NCBI GenBank assembly: GCA_023525975.1
Contig: CM042021.1
Coordinates: 109,165,501 to 109,229,500 of the forward strand
Source of the DNA: Smallanthus sonchifolius
Lineage: Eukaryota; Streptophyta; Magnoliopsida; Asterales; Asteraceae
Direction: 5' to 3'
DNA length: 64,000 nt
Shown here: positions 1 through 11,523 of the stretch, piece after piece
Layout of the letters: every line of letters begins with the position of its first letter
How positions within the stretch are numbered: position 1 is the stretch's first letter
The notes under the pieces: generated by a model
What the model was told of the DNA's origin: nothing
The model's input: only the letters and a program-made list of their open reading frames with translations
The model's database searches: none
Position numbers and translations under genes: made by a program

Positions 1-1787
1 AGAATGACACATTTCGTCATTCAAGAAGGCTTGCCTTTTGATCATTTTGATAATCCGCGCTTGACGAGGATGATACAAGAAACGCTTCAGCCGAGTTACA
101 CAAATATAAGTCGTTCTACTTTGAGAAGAGATTGTTTAAAAATGTGAAAAAAAGCTAAAAAAGAATTAATTTTAGGTTTTGAAAATTTAAATACCGGCAT
201 TAACTTAACAACGGACGTTTGGTCCGCTCCACATGGTTTACCCGAATCGTACCTTTGCGTTACCGCACATTGGATTCAACCGAGTCATGGCAAATGATGA
301 AGCGTACGATTGTGTTTGATTATTTTGGATATCCACATACCGGTGAAAACTTATTTTATATTTTAGACTCGGTCATTCAAACTTATAAAATTCAACCAAA
401 AAAATTTGCAATGTCTTTTGATAATGCTTCAAATAACACAAACGCGGTGGAAAAATTAAAAATAAAATATGAACTGCCTTGTAACGGTGTTTTCTTTCAT
501 AGTCGATGTGTTGCACACATCATTAACTTGGTTGTGCAAGACGGTCTAAACGTCCAAGAAATAAGAGATGTAAAAGAAAATTTTTAAGTGATGTTACGTG
601 AAGTTTTTAGCACAAGCAAAAAAAGATATATAAACTATAGAAACTTGTGCCAACAAACGGATTCCATCTTTTTAGGTCCGAATTGGGACGTACCTACTAG
701 ATGGAACTCGACATACAAAATGTTTGAATCGGCCTTAAGGCAAAGAGTTACTTTAAAACATTTCCATGATGAACTTGTACAAAAGAAACATTGTTCACAA
801 AAATTTGATAATATAAGTTGGGATATGATCGAGAAACTAACTAATTTGCTTGAGATTTTTAAAAATGCAACTACATGTGTATCGGGAGTTTATTATCCCA
901 CGTCTTCATTAATACTTCAACAATTATACTTAATATGTAATAAATTAAAAGAGTTTGAATATCACGGCCCTATTTTTGAAAAAATGGTAAAACCTATGAA
1001 AGCTAAATTTAAAAAATATTTTTCGAAAATCCCGGCCGTTGTTACATGTTCGGCCACCTTAAACCCAACGATTAATGTAACCGGTGTTGAAACATTAATT
1101 GGATCAATATCGGATGATTTAAATATGTTCGAGGAAGACCCAAATTTTGAATCAAAGGCAATAAGGGATTTCAATTCGGCTTTTAATAATATGTTTGATT
1201 ATAATTTACGCAAATATGGTGGAAGTGGTGATCCATCAAACATACGTGAATCAATGGGTTCGGGTTCAAGTTCTAGTAGTTCAAGGAACCTGATGCTAAA
1301 TTTATTTAACACTTTAAGAAACGAAAATACTAAACGAGCTCGTGGAAGCACACCAAGTAGCGAGCTTGGGAGATATCAAGCAACCGACTTTATTTCAACT
1401 CTAAGATCCGAAGAGTTTGAAAACTTTGATATCTTGAGTTGGTGGCAAGGAAGGGAATCCCAATATCCCGTTCTAGCCGCAATGGCCCGTGACATACTAA
1501 CCGTCCAAGCTTCCACGGTAGCTTCGGAATCTGTTTTTTCTCTTAGTAACAGGGTTTTATCTATTCGAAGAACGAGGCTTACACCGGAATCTATGGAGAT
1601 GTGTATTTGCTTGAAGGACCATTTGGATGCCGTCGAACGTGTACAACATGTTGCAAAACTAGAAGGCGAGCTTGACATTGAACAAGAAATACATGAATTC
1701 GAAGTAAAACAAGGGGCGGCGAATCCACTTTCTGACGAAGAACAAGCTTATGATGAAGTCCAACGTATCTCAAGTGAAGAAGATTGA
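1..1787 (+). pseudogene. hAT (Ac-like) transposase, 5'-truncated by window edge and broken
   Basis: This is a DNA-transposon transposase relic. The first part reads in frame 1 from base 1 to about 285, with a TGA at 145-147. It then shifts to frame 3, which runs to a TAA at 585-587 and resumes in the same frame to the TGA at 1785-1787. hAT landmarks appear in order: the start of the RNase H-like core (TTDVWSAPHGLP), SFDNASNNTNAV, FHSRCVAHIINL, WDVPTRWNSTYKM, and the C-terminal dimerisation block (LSWWQGRESQYPVLAAMARD, then ASTVASESVFS). The last 400 codons are uninterrupted. The N-terminal BED zinc finger and 5' TIR lie outside the window. Two stops and one frameshift argue against function. 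Family assignment is firm; subfamily is not. Confidence 0.88.
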
Positions 1788-2188
1788 AAACTGATGTTAC
1801 GAAGACTAAGACGAGTAGACGACGAATAACGAGTCATAATAAATAATATATATTTTGTGATTCAATTATGTTTTTTGTAATTTTTTTGTATGAACAGTTG
1901 TTAAATCATTTAAAAAAAAGCTAAAAAATAAATAAAACATGTATTTTATAGTGTATCTTTGTTAATTTTTAATTTTTTTTTTTTGAAATCCGGTGGAACC
2001 GGTTTTTTTTGTCCGATCCGATTCCATAAATTTGGTCCGGTCCCAATAGGTTCCAACTCTCCACTCCCTTAACCGGATCCGATCCGGAACCGGTTCCAAT
2101 GGATCCGACCGTTGACCATCGTTGACCGAACCGGTCCGGATCCGATCCGGATCCAGATCCCAAAAAAAAACCAGTTTGTTCACCTCTA
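1788..2188 (+). mobile_element. 3' subterminal region of the hAT element
   Basis: This non-coding tail follows the transposase stop. It is AT-rich to about 1970, then turns into GC-rich interleaved palindromic motifs (GGATCCGATCCGG, GGAACCGG, CCGGTCCGG) up to 2160. Such subterminal repeats are where hAT transposases usually bind. The likely outer end is CACCTCTA at 2181-2188, the complement of a TAGAGGTG-type terminal inverted repeat. The partner end is off the left edge, so neither the TIR nor the target duplication can be confirmed. Confidence 0.5.
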
Positions 2189-2981
2189 ATCCCAAACACC
2201 CTCTTAATGTAAAGATCGATAAGCATGATGATGACATAAATAAGATATACATAAAGAAATTGTTCTAGGAAGTAGAGGCTTAGGAGATATGAATAAGATG
2301 TCTTGTTGAATAACTTGATAAAGGATGTGTCCTTGATGTAGGTGGAGGGAAGAAGGTTAAGGTCTATGAACATACTATTAAGAGCCTCAACCAAATAATA
2401 AAGGTCAGGTCAGGTCAGTAACTGGCCGGTTTAAACGAAAACGTTCAAATAGGCTTAACTGGACCGGTTCGCGGTCCGATCGGCCAGTCCGTTCTGAAAA
2501 CACCGGAAAAAGAACACGGGATAAACCCACTAAATACTAAGGACCGCAAAACATCCGAAGATGATGCAACCCTTGCTGCAAAAGAAAATGACCCAACCAA
2601 CGGTTTTCTTTTTCTTTATCATAGAATTTCATTAAAATTTATATCAAATAATAGTACATAACCCATGTTATTGAAACAATGATATATTTTCTTATAAATA
2701 TTAGGATTTAAGATATTATAAGTGTATTCATACACACTTGGAAACTTTCAACGTGTTTAATCTGGGACTAGTGGCCCTAGTTAGACCTCCGACCACAATT
2801 GCCAGTTAGGAGCCAGGGCACTAGTGTATGATTAATGAACCAATTTATATATTTTTTTTTGCGTTTTGGGGAGGGAGGATGGTCATGCTGTCTTCTTCTT
2901 TATCACCATCACAACATCCAAAAATACTCTTAAATGGTTTCGATTCAATGTTGACTTGAAGACGATAAATATGGTGTTTTT
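2189..2981. other. Intergenic spacer between hAT end and the 3' end of TFIIB
   Basis: No gene seen. It holds short pyrimidine/purine runs, a block with GGTCAGGTCAGGTCAG and CCGGTTCG motifs (2400-2500) resembling another worn MITE, and a small imperfect hairpin at 2756-2836. The last 100-200 bases on the minus strand must include the TFIIB 3' UTR; no sharp polyadenylation signal is identifiable. Confidence 0.5.
2756..2836. repeat. Short imperfect inverted repeat (hairpin)
   Basis: The left arm contains GGGACTAGTGGCCCTAG and the right arm contains CCAGGGCACTAGTGTA, with outer TTTAATC and GATTAA flanks. The arms pair imperfectly around a 20-odd base loop. It could be a tiny fold-back MITE or a structure in the TFIIB 3' flank. 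No target duplication is convincing. Confidence 0.4.
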
Positions 2982-5900
2982 TCAGGGGCTGCAGAGGTTT
3001 TTAATGCCATCTTCCTGAGCATACCAACTAGGTATGATCTTAGTCAAATGGGGATACAGATCCTTGTACGAGTTTCTGATCGTTCCTTCTGCAACTCCAG
3101 TTGCAAGTGCTACATCTGCATTCACATTCCCCGCGTTAAAACAGGTTCAAAATAAAAAAAAATATGCATACTGTACCGTTTTGTAAAACACTAAATAGAG
3201 GTGGCAAAATTGACGGGTTGGCTCAAAAAGGGCAACTTTTGTAAAGCAGGTCAGCTTGAGTTGATCCGGAACACCTTTTTTGTCCTAACATTACATACTG
3301 TGTAGTTTTATGAAGCAGCCAATAGAAGTGGCAAAATGGACTAGGGTAGGGATGGTTAGTAATGGGTTAAAAAGTGTAACTTTTTGTAAAATAGGTCAGG
3401 TTGAATGAGTTTACCTAAAACACTTCTTTAATAAACGAGCTCGAGCAGACTAGCGAGCCCAGACAAGCCTTTTATTTATATAATTTTAAATTAATGTCTA
3501 ATAAATTATATAATAATGATTATTTTTTTATATAAAAACTATAATTATACATATATATAAAAAATAATTATAATAATATATAAATGAATTAACTAAATAA
3601 TTCATAAATAATAAACTAGCGAGCCCAAGCTCGAATTAGAACTCTAAACGAGCTGAGGTCGAGCTCTCTTAAGTTAAACAAGTCGAGCTCAAGCTTAGGC
3701 GAGCTGGGGCTCGGCTCGTTTACACCCTAATGGCCCCCTACTTTCAAGAAACATACAAAGTAGCACCAAAGTTAAAGCTAACATTGCAAAAATTAAGCTA
3801 CAAAAGAATCATGTATAAAACCATTTTGTTAATATAAGTTTCATAGAAGGATCAACCTTGTCTAAGTGCCAGCAAAGTAAAAATGAAGAATAATAACAAT
3901 TGATCCAAAATAAAAGTTACCTTTTAGGGGCTTCTTATCATCAGAAAGTTGAGTTACTATGTAAATAATAGCTGCAGCAATAGAAATTGGGCTTCTCCTG
4001 CAAAAGAAATTGTATAAACTACGTAAGGACTGATACAAAAGCAATTGACCATCTGATACCAGAAAGGTAAAATAAAAAAATCACAAATGAAGGCAGTTTA
4101 AAGGGGATCCATCCCAACAATGATACCAGAAAGAGTGAATTATATACATATGTGTGCGCTTGAACACATATACATACACATATACACACACAGATAGATA
4201 TATGTGTAGGTACATACATGTATGCGAGGCATATGCAAATTACATATACAAAAGCATGTGTATGCATGATATATGCAGACACATATATGTGATGCCAAAA
4301 CGAGTTCTAGGAGCAGCCTCTATCCTTTGGGATAGAAGTATTGCCCTCACCTCACCCTCCCCAGACCCTACTCCTATGGGATTTCACTGGGTTTGTTAGT
4401 TTTGTTTGTTACACCAAAACTAGTTCAAATAATATGCGTGCCCACATCAACCATTGTTCAAACTTTATGGATGATATGGATGAGAATCCCCGATCCCCTT
4501 GCTTCATCAAAAGGAATACAAAATGCTAGCAGAATTTAAAAGCCAAATGCTGTACCAACCAAATGTTTCTTTGCTCCACCATAACATAAGCCCATGCAGA
4601 GGTTTAGCTATTACTTGATGATGTAAACATGTTTGAATTTAGCTTGTTACCCAATAGAGGTGGCAAAATTGACGCAGAGGTTTAGTATTATATAAGTTAT
4701 TATATTTTTTCTTTATTTACTCCTAATACAAAATTGTGTTCAAATTACTGAACATTTTTTCCCTATAGCTGTTTCAATTTTTCCAGATTTATGTGGTTTC
4801 ATAATTAAGTTGTCAGATGCTTTAGCTACAATGTCTGCCACATCGTATTAGTGCTTAGGTTGAGGCCTTTTCTGTTGGTTCTTTTAACTCCCATATATAT
4901 GTTCAATGTTTCAAGTTTTCCAGATTTATCTGGTTTCATAATTAAGTTGTCAGATGCATTGTTTATTCTGATTATTTAGTATCGAGTGGTTTTGTTTTAG
5001 AGTTGACATGTTTTTTTACTATGGGTATATTTTCATTTGAGAAAGAAGATAGAGAAATAACTTAATTTTGATTTTGGAATTTTATTTGAGAAAGAAGATG
5101 AACAAGAGAATAAGATGGTAAATTTACACTTCTACCACATTTAAAATGGCCATGTGTCATACTTTACTCTTCACTTACTGGGATAAATCAGAACTTCTCA
5201 CTTTACTGTTAACTTTAACTGGGGTGAATCAGAACACATCTCTATATTTGCACCTGATGAGTTGGTCAGATCTTTGATCTATAAATGGGTTTTTTATTGT
5301 ATTTTATGAATAATTAACTTGTTAGACACAAAAACTTCATTCTGACAATATTATCAGAATACTTCCATAGCGAAGCAATTTAGTAGATTGTATGCATTTG
5401 AATACATTGTAGACAACTTACAACAGTTGCAACCCATTTGAACAGTTTCTTTTTCAGTTATATCTTTTAACTTCACGAATCTATACTATATATAAAATAA
5501 AAACCCTTTATGCCACGTGTCGCGTCCACATCTCTTCTCACCATTTTTTTCCCGCCTCTCTCTCTTATTAAATACACCTCTGTTTTTTTAATAATGATTT
5601 ATATTTAAAAAAAAATATTAATTATACTAATAAAACACATTTACTTTAAATTATCTCTTATTTTAAGAAACTTTGAAATTTAATTATGTAACTTCTGTTT
5701 TTAACTAAATAGTGATGTAAGTTAAATTATATTAAATAGAAATTAATGTATTCAAACCGTGTAATATACGGGTTTTTAAAGATATAAACTTTTTATTACT
5801 AAGTATATAACATTACATTTTATCAACCCGTGTAATGCACGGGTTTTTTAAAATAAATTTTTTTTATTATTACTAAGTATATAATATTACATTTTATCAA

Positions 5901-8900
5901 CCGTGTAATACACAGGATTTTAACCTAGTTAGATATAAAGTATAACCCAAATCAGAACTTCTTACTTTACTCTTAACTTTAACTGGGGTGAATCAGAACT
6001 CATCTCTATATTTGCACCTGATGAGTTGGATCTACATAAGAACCCCTATCCTCCCATGTGAATACTATTGTGACTAGAAGGTCAGATCTTTGACCTATTT
6101 ACCTATAAATGGATCGATTTGGGTTATACTCTATATCTAATTCGCGAAGTTAAAGGATATAACTGAAAACGAAACTGGTCAAATGGGTTGTAACTATTGT
6201 AAGTTGTCTACAATGTATTCAAATGCATACAATTTACTAAATTGCTTTGCTGTAAAAATATTCTGATACTATTGTCATAATGCAGTTTTTGTGCCTAACA
6301 AGTTAATTATTCATAAAATAAAATAAAAAGAACATATAAGTAATTGTGGATCGACCCCACACGTATTATCCATGATAAAGGATTACCCATTTTGACCCAT
6401 TACCCAACCTAACTGAACAGCCCATGATACAACCTCTAGTTGTGACTACTAGCAATCATGGCACATGTTCTCAAACTTAAACAACATAAGTGTGACTTAC
6501 TGCTCCAGGGTCAAGTGTCACCCCACGCCGGACTCAAAAACTAAGAATTTACCAAGAGTAGTTACATAATAGTTGTGTATTAAAAAAACACATATATATA
6601 AGGTGAGATCCTATTTCGTGCTCCTTGTGTTGAGAATTCACATCATGTTCTTCAATCGTTTATTGTTGGTGACTTGGTAATACATTTTTCTATGAGTGCG
6701 AATTTGCCCTTGCATAGAGAGATTATGTACAAAGTATCTCCTTAATTTCAGAAGGTTAATTAGCAATTGTGTTGAACCATTGTCGTACCATACCCACTGA
6801 TGATAAAACACATTAGAACAAGCATTCAGTTGTGTTGAACCATGGTTCAGTCACTTCTTCATTCAAGCATCTCCTTATTAACACTGGTTGTTTCTATACC
6901 TAAATGAACCTTGATAGTTCAGTTTGCCAATGATATACACATATTCGGATGTTTTAACCAATTAAACCTTTAAACTATTTAACACAAAACACCACTTCAG
7001 TAATCATAATATTTACTCCTGTTCAAGAAATAACATCCTCGTCTTAATACAAGCTTATCCCTTTTTCTAAATTTATACCGACAGTGACATCTTAAAACAA
7101 TCATGCATCTGCCATTACCACAACAATGTGTTCTTCAAAAGATAAATCAAATGGGACTGTATAAGTGAATGCACACGGGATCAGCAATAGGATCAGATAT
7201 CTAGGACATCAGAGAGCTCCCATTTTTTGCTACCATAAGTGATTGGATGTTTAGTAACAGATACTTATTGTGATTTACAGATTTTATGATTAAGAATATA
7301 AGGTATTTTAATCAATTGTGTATTTTATTAGTAATAAATGTACGAAGACTTCAGCAAGTATTTTTTTATCTAGATGCTAGCAGAGTTTCTTCTATCTACA
7401 TAAAGAGGTCTCGCCACCAAGATTAATTATTGGGTAAGATTAATAAAATTGCAGTTTAAATTAGTTTTTTTGCACTACAAATTCTGCAATTGAGTCAATC
7501 TTTAGTGGGATGCCTTCAAATATCGTTGGTATGTCACTCAAGAAACTTATTCTACAAAACACGATCCTTAGTTACTTTTTAATTATTTATCGCCCAATCA
7601 TCTCATTTGATGCATAAATTACATAATTGTCACAATCTATTACTAAAAATAAGGAAAATAAAGCAAGTCTGAATCAGGGAAAAGAAAATACCTTATATCA
7701 AACTCTTCCGACTTTTGTACAGATTCTTGGGCAGCTTTAACAGTTTGATTGGCCATACCAAGATTGGAACAAAAGCGTCTCTGATTATTCAAAATCATGT
7801 AAATAAGCATTGATTAGAAGAAAATACGAGCATGATACAACTACTAAACAGAAGTAATCAAACTGACCATGAAATCCCCAGCATGGATAGTCCCCATTTC
7901 AACTGATTGGCCCATTTCAAGCTCAAGTTGTTTCACAATATATTCTTTTGCGCGACCAATTTCTTTCTTTGTAGCTCCATTGGCAACAGAACAGATTTCT
8001 ATTTAAAGAGAGGTTTTTAAGTAAATCTAATTCATATAGTGAGATAGATTAGAATGATCAAAATGTATATGAACAAGGTTCGTACCCTTTACAGTTCGTG
8101 GTTTATCTTCTTGACGACAAGCAATGTAAAGGCAAGCAGCCAATATGGCGTCTTGATTTCTCCCTCTACTGGACTTCTGATCTTCTACCTTCTTGAATAT
8201 CTCATTAGCACGATCCTATAGTGTATGTATAAAAAAGAAAAGCAAAAAAATATAAAATGTAAGGAAAAGAACCCAATGACATACGTTGACAAGAAACCTA
8301 TCAGCTAACATAGAGAAGATTCAAAAAGAGAATATGTTTGACAAAGAAAAGCAATATCACAAAGTTAAGCAAATGTATCCGTAGAAATATATGAATATGA
8401 AGCAATTTTACATGAATAAAGGTAAACCATAAGCAAACAGTGCCCACAATTTATGTACAGTTACATACCTTTATCGTTGCAACCAGGCCCAACCTGAATG
8501 ATAAATTAAGGGTATCAGATACAAATTTGACCTCCAATGCAATGCAGCGAATTTGAAAATGTAGAAACAAGAATGATGATGATCATGATGATTATGTGCA
8601 CCACAATGTTAGGTATGATGATGCAACTGTAACATAAATGATTGTGAATCACAAATGAAACTCACAGGCAATGTCCTATTGACTTTACTTTCCAAAGGAA
8701 TAGAAACTTACTACTCTTAAAGCTAGCCAAAAACAGGCAATGCATCGACTTTACTTTACGGTGGGATTTTAATTGGTGCCATTTCACTTAGCAAATAGGC
8801 AATGCATCGAACTAACAAGGTCATCAATTAAAGAAATTACACACTAGGAGAATCAACACTTTATTTTTCCCAAAACAAAAAGATTTTTTTTCTGTAAAGA

Positions 8901-10610
8901 GATATCATGACCACCATTTGTTCATGCAGATGGTTTTACGAAGTAAAAAAAAATACTGCAGACAATATTTTTGAAATTCTACGGTCATTGCTGATGAGAT
9001 GCATCTCCAAACTTTAACCACACACCAGACTCATATTCTTTAATTTCAATATAGCAAAGTGCTACAATACTCACATGTTTATTTAAAAAAACAAGATTTT
9101 GATAAAAGGAAAAATGTCAAAGGTAATCTAATCATCAACTACAAGCATTATTTTACAGCACACTCTTAAACATTGCAAAAAAATAGACTCGACTCAATTG
9201 CTATGCCATATTATTTGTACAGGATCACTCAAAGCATATAGGAAAGGATAATAAAAAAGGTAAGAACATAGGGAGTAAACAGAAACTTCAGTACATACTA
9301 CTGATTTTCACAAGACATAATTTCAATATGAACTTCTTAACAAATCACTATAGGAAACTATACTGTTATCAAAGCATGGTGGGATTTTTTATGGTGTCAT
9401 TTCCATTAGAAAGTAGACGATGCATCAAACTGACAAGGTCGGCAACCAAAGAAATTACAGAGGAAGAATCATCACCATATTTTATTATTTTTCCGACCAT
9501 CGTTTGTTCATCAAGATGGTTTTACGAAGTAAAACATACTGCAGGCCAATTTGTTGAAATTCTACAGTCAATGCTAATGAGATAGATCTCCAAACTTCAA
9601 CTACACACCATACTCAGATTCTTTACGTTTAATACAACAAAGTGCTACACCACATATTTATATTGAAACATCTAAAAATTTAAACATACCCAGCAATATC
9701 CCACTCAAAGTAGGGTATGGGCCTTTGGGGAGGGTGAGCGAGGAGGGTGAGATGAGGGCAAGCCTTACCTCTATCCCAGGGGATAGAGAGGTTGCTCCCA
9801 AAGAGAACCCGGGCTCAAAATCTAAACAACAGATTTTGATCAAATGAACAATGTCAAAGGTACTCTGATCATCAACTACAAGCATAATCTTACAACACAC
9901 TCTTAAACATTGCAAAAAAATACACTACTCAATTGTCATGCTATACTATTTGCAGTGAATCAATCAAAGCATATAGGAACAGAAACTGTCATAACATACT
10001 ACTGATTTTCACAAGACAAAGAAGTCATATAACTTATACTTCCCAGTCTCCATAATCATACATTCATAATGAAGTTTGATGAGGAAATATTGATGCAACT
10101 TTTGCATAGTTTCTGATATCCATTAAATCCCTAATTCCCCAAAAACATTGTCATTTCTAGCTTCTGATATCCCCAATTTTGTCTACGAACAATACAAAAC
10201 CCTAAATCATCACAGTTTTCATACATCTATACAGAGAATTAAATGCACAACGCTCACCTATCAGACATAGTCGCGATCGTTTTAAACGCGAGGATGAGCG
10301 ATCGATCGGGATTAGATCCACGGTTCTGCCACCGCCCTAACGAAGAGGAAAGGAAATCGCTGGTGACGCCGTTAGGTTTTGAAATCACGGTGGACAAACC
10401 GCCGTCGTTGAGGAGGATATTGGTGGGACCTCCGACACGAACGGGATCGTTATCACCGGATTCGTTAGCGAAGGTCCGCCACTCGGAGGTCTCATCGATG
10501 GAATGCGACTCGAGGACGAGTCCACACTCCGAACAGACGGTGTCGCCGGCGGAATGATCAAACACCACCTCCGTGTTCCTTTTGCAGTCGTTGCAGTAGG
10601 CATCTGCCAT
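2982..10610 (-). CDS. TFIIB: Transcription initiation factor IIB (TFIIB), seven-exon gene
   Basis: General RNA polymerase II factor that bridges TBP-bound promoter DNA and Pol II. Reading the minus strand, coding exons are 10610-10258, 8493-8469, 8215-8086, 7998-7868, 7780-7692, 3997-3921 and 3115-2982. All introns are GT-AG, and phases match so that the join is 939 nt: 312 codons plus TGA, the usual plant TFIIB length. Exon 1 has the N-terminal zinc ribbon (Cys6, Cys9, Cys26, Cys29) and the B-reader/linker region (SHSIDETSEWRTFA). Exons 2-4 give cyclin fold 1, including GRNQDAILAACLYIACRQ. Exons 5-7 give cyclin fold 2, including RRSPISIAAAIIYIVTQLSD and the C-terminus NLCSP. No stop or frameshift was found. 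Introns 1 (1.8 kb) and 5 (3.7 kb) are swollen by transposons. This is probably a working nuclear housekeeping gene. Confidence 0.95.
3196..3420. repeat. Two worn copies of a TAGAGGTGGCAAA-type repeat in TFIIB intron 6
   Basis: TAGAGGTGGCAAAATTGAC begins near 3196, and a diverged second copy (TAGAAGTGGCAAAATGGAC) begins near 3313. Each is followed by GGGTTGGCTC or GGGATGG and GTAACTTTTTGTAAA-like sequence. A further stub sits at 4655-4675. The TAGAGGTG end resembles hAT-type termini, so these are probably fragments of a non-autonomous hAT family. Confidence 0.45.
3433..3721. mobile_element. ACGAGCTCGAGC-type MITE in TFIIB intron 6
   Basis: A 290-bp element with terminal inverted repeats: AAACGAGCTCGAGC at the left, and the complement of AAACGAGCCGAGCCCCAGC at the right. 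The ends are rich in GAGCTCG palindromes and the core (3480-3600) is almost pure AT. A second, larger member of the same family sits at 49625-50007. No clear target duplication. Confidence 0.55.
4141..4290. repeat. Degenerate CA/TA/TG microsatellite
   Basis: Alternating purine-pyrimidine tract made of ACATATACATACACATATAC-like runs, CACACACAGATAGATATATG and TGTATGCATGATATATGC. Open frames across it on both strands are artefacts of repeat composition. It lies in TFIIB intron 5. Confidence 0.7.
4307..4413 (+). mobile_element. SINE (plus orientation) in TFIIB intron 5
   Basis: The body GGAGCAGCCTCTATCC to CTCACCCTCCCCAGACCC to GGGATTTCACTGGGTTTG is the well-known 3' half of a widespread plant SINE type, ending in a TTGTTAGTTTTGTTTGTT tail. 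It is flanked by a 12-bp target duplication with one mismatch: CCAAAACGAGTT (4295-4306) and CCAAAACTAGTT (4414-4425). It looks 5'-truncated, as no pol III boxes remain. Confidence 0.75.
5288..6338. repeat. Long fold-back (inverted repeat) in TFIIB intron 5
   Basis: The left arm (about 5288-5479, resuming 5929-5949 after a Helitron) is repeated in inverse orientation at about 6116-6338. The arms match at roughly nine bases in ten by eye, for example GAATAATTAACTTGTTAG against CTAACAAGTTAATTATTC. The spacer 5950-6115 is also a direct repeat of sequence just outside the left arm (5193-5290), sharing AACTGGGGTGAATCAGAAC. The intron transcript could fold into a hairpin of about 200 bp. Origin is unknown; a fold-back transposon or local inverted duplication are both possible. 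Confidence 0.75.
5480..5928 (+). mobile_element. Non-autonomous Helitron inserted in the fold-back
   Basis: It starts TCTATACTATATATAAAA after a host A and ends ACCTAG before a host T, the A|T insertion habit of Helitrons. GCCACGTGTCGCGTCC lies near the 5' end. At the 3' end three successive copies of an AACCCGTGTAATRCACGGGTT-type hairpin precede the terminal CTAG. The opposite arm of the surrounding fold-back keeps the empty site (CGAA joined to TTAG), which fixes both boundaries to the base. Length 449 bp, no coding sequence. Confidence 0.85.
8759..10018. repeat. Tandem segmental duplication in TFIIB intron 1
   Basis: Copy A is about 8759-9319 and copy B about 9376-10018. Both contain GATGGTTTTACGAAGTAAAA, CTCTTAAACATTGCAAAAAA, CAAAGCATATAGGAA and end in ACTACTGATTTTCACAAGAC, in the same order. 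Copy B has gained a SINE of about 140 bp, which accounts for its extra length. The duplication accounts for most of intron 1. Confidence 0.8.
9684..9820 (-). mobile_element. SINE (minus orientation) in TFIIB intron 1
   Basis: On the minus strand it reads GGGAGCAACCTCTCTATCCC, AAGGCTTGCCCTCATCTCAC, CACCCTCCCC and GTGGGATATTGCTGGGTATG: the same SINE type as at 4307 but longer at the 5' side (GAGCCCGGGTTCTC resembles a pol III B box). Copy A of the local duplication lacks it, so its approximate limits are visible. The target duplication is imperfect (ATCTAAA on both sides). Confidence 0.7.
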
Positions 10611-10700
10611 TGGTTCTGTAGTTTAATTTTTGTTAGGGTTTGTTAGATGATTATCGCTATGGATTAGTATGAGCCATGATCGGGTTTTTATAGGCTCTTT
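10611..10700 (-). promoter_or_regulatory. TFIIB core promoter and 5' UTR
   Basis: Upstream of the ATG on the minus strand there is a TATA box, TATAAAAA (complement of 10685-10692), 75-82 nt before the start codon. This would put the transcription start near 10655-10662. An AAACCCTAA telo-box (complement of 10633-10641) lies in the expected 5' UTR; such boxes are common in plant housekeeping and translation genes. Start site and function are inferred from motif spacing only. Confidence 0.55.
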
Positions 10701-11049
10701 TGCAGATGCCGAACAATTTGTATTGTTTGGTTGTCACACGATAGGCCTATCAAAGCAATCTATATCATAACGACAAAATGCAAGAAATTCTCGCTACTAT
10801 TTGAAACTTTATATAAAGATAAAACCGTCACATGATATCGCATGTTGCGGTGACTGATGAGGGTGTTGATAATTTTCAGAACTTTATATTAAAAAACAAA
10901 AGCGAGAAAAAAATTAACGTCAGAACGATAATAAAAAAAAGCGCATTATCGAAACGTAGATAGAAATAAGCACGTTATAACGGTATTTTTGAAATTCAAA
11001 AAACATCAAGTTGTGGAAAAAAATTAAAAATATGTTATATTTGACCCGA
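10701..11049. other. Upstream intergenic region of TFIIB
   Basis: Nothing coding is seen. AT-rich, with a palindromic CTTTATATAAAG near 10809 and scattered CGTTAT and CGATAA motifs. It may contain distal TFIIB promoter sequence. Confidence 0.4.
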
Positions 11050-11471
11050 GTTAGTTATGAAAATAATTTTATATCGAAACTCGGTGCATTACACGGGTTG
11101 AATAAATGCAATGTTATATACTTAGTAATAAAGATTTACATATTACATATTTGTGACATATTACATAGTTTTTAATACAAATTCTAGAAACGTTATTTTT
11201 TAAAATGGTTTATAAAAAGAATGAAAGAAATGTTCAATTTATAAAAATGTTTTATGAACAAACCTATTTTTTTAGATAAAAAATGTTTTATAAAAAGAAT
11301 TATAAAAATCATTATTATTTAATAGGAGAGATGGGGGGAAACAAAAAATTATAAAAACAGTTAAATAAATTTGTATAATTAATAGGATAGAGATTAGAGA
11401 AAAAAAGGTTGAGGATACACATGAGAGTGACAAGTGTCTCATCAAAACCTTTATTTATTGGAGAGTATAGA
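11050..11471 (-). mobile_element. Degenerate non-autonomous Helitron (minus)
   Basis: On the minus strand the 5' end is TCTATACTCTCCAATAAATA (terminus at 11471), followed by GACACTTGTCACTCTCATG. The hairpin region CAACCCGTGTAATGCACCGAG sits at 11080-11100. The canonical 3' CTAG is not preserved, so the low-coordinate limit is approximate. Clearly the same family as the copies at 5480, 16693 and 50861. Confidence 0.6.
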
Positions 11472-11523
11472 TATATATATCTTAAATTATTGATATAATT
11501 TTGTTATTTTGTATATAATTAGG

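Noticed and set aside
4154..4399. Open frames on both strands around 4.0-4.4 kb
   Set aside because: They cover a CA/TA microsatellite, a SINE and TFIIB intron sequence; repetitive composition keeps frames open.
10243..10557. Plus-strand frame over TFIIB exon 1
   Set aside because: Antisense shadow of the zinc-ribbon exon.
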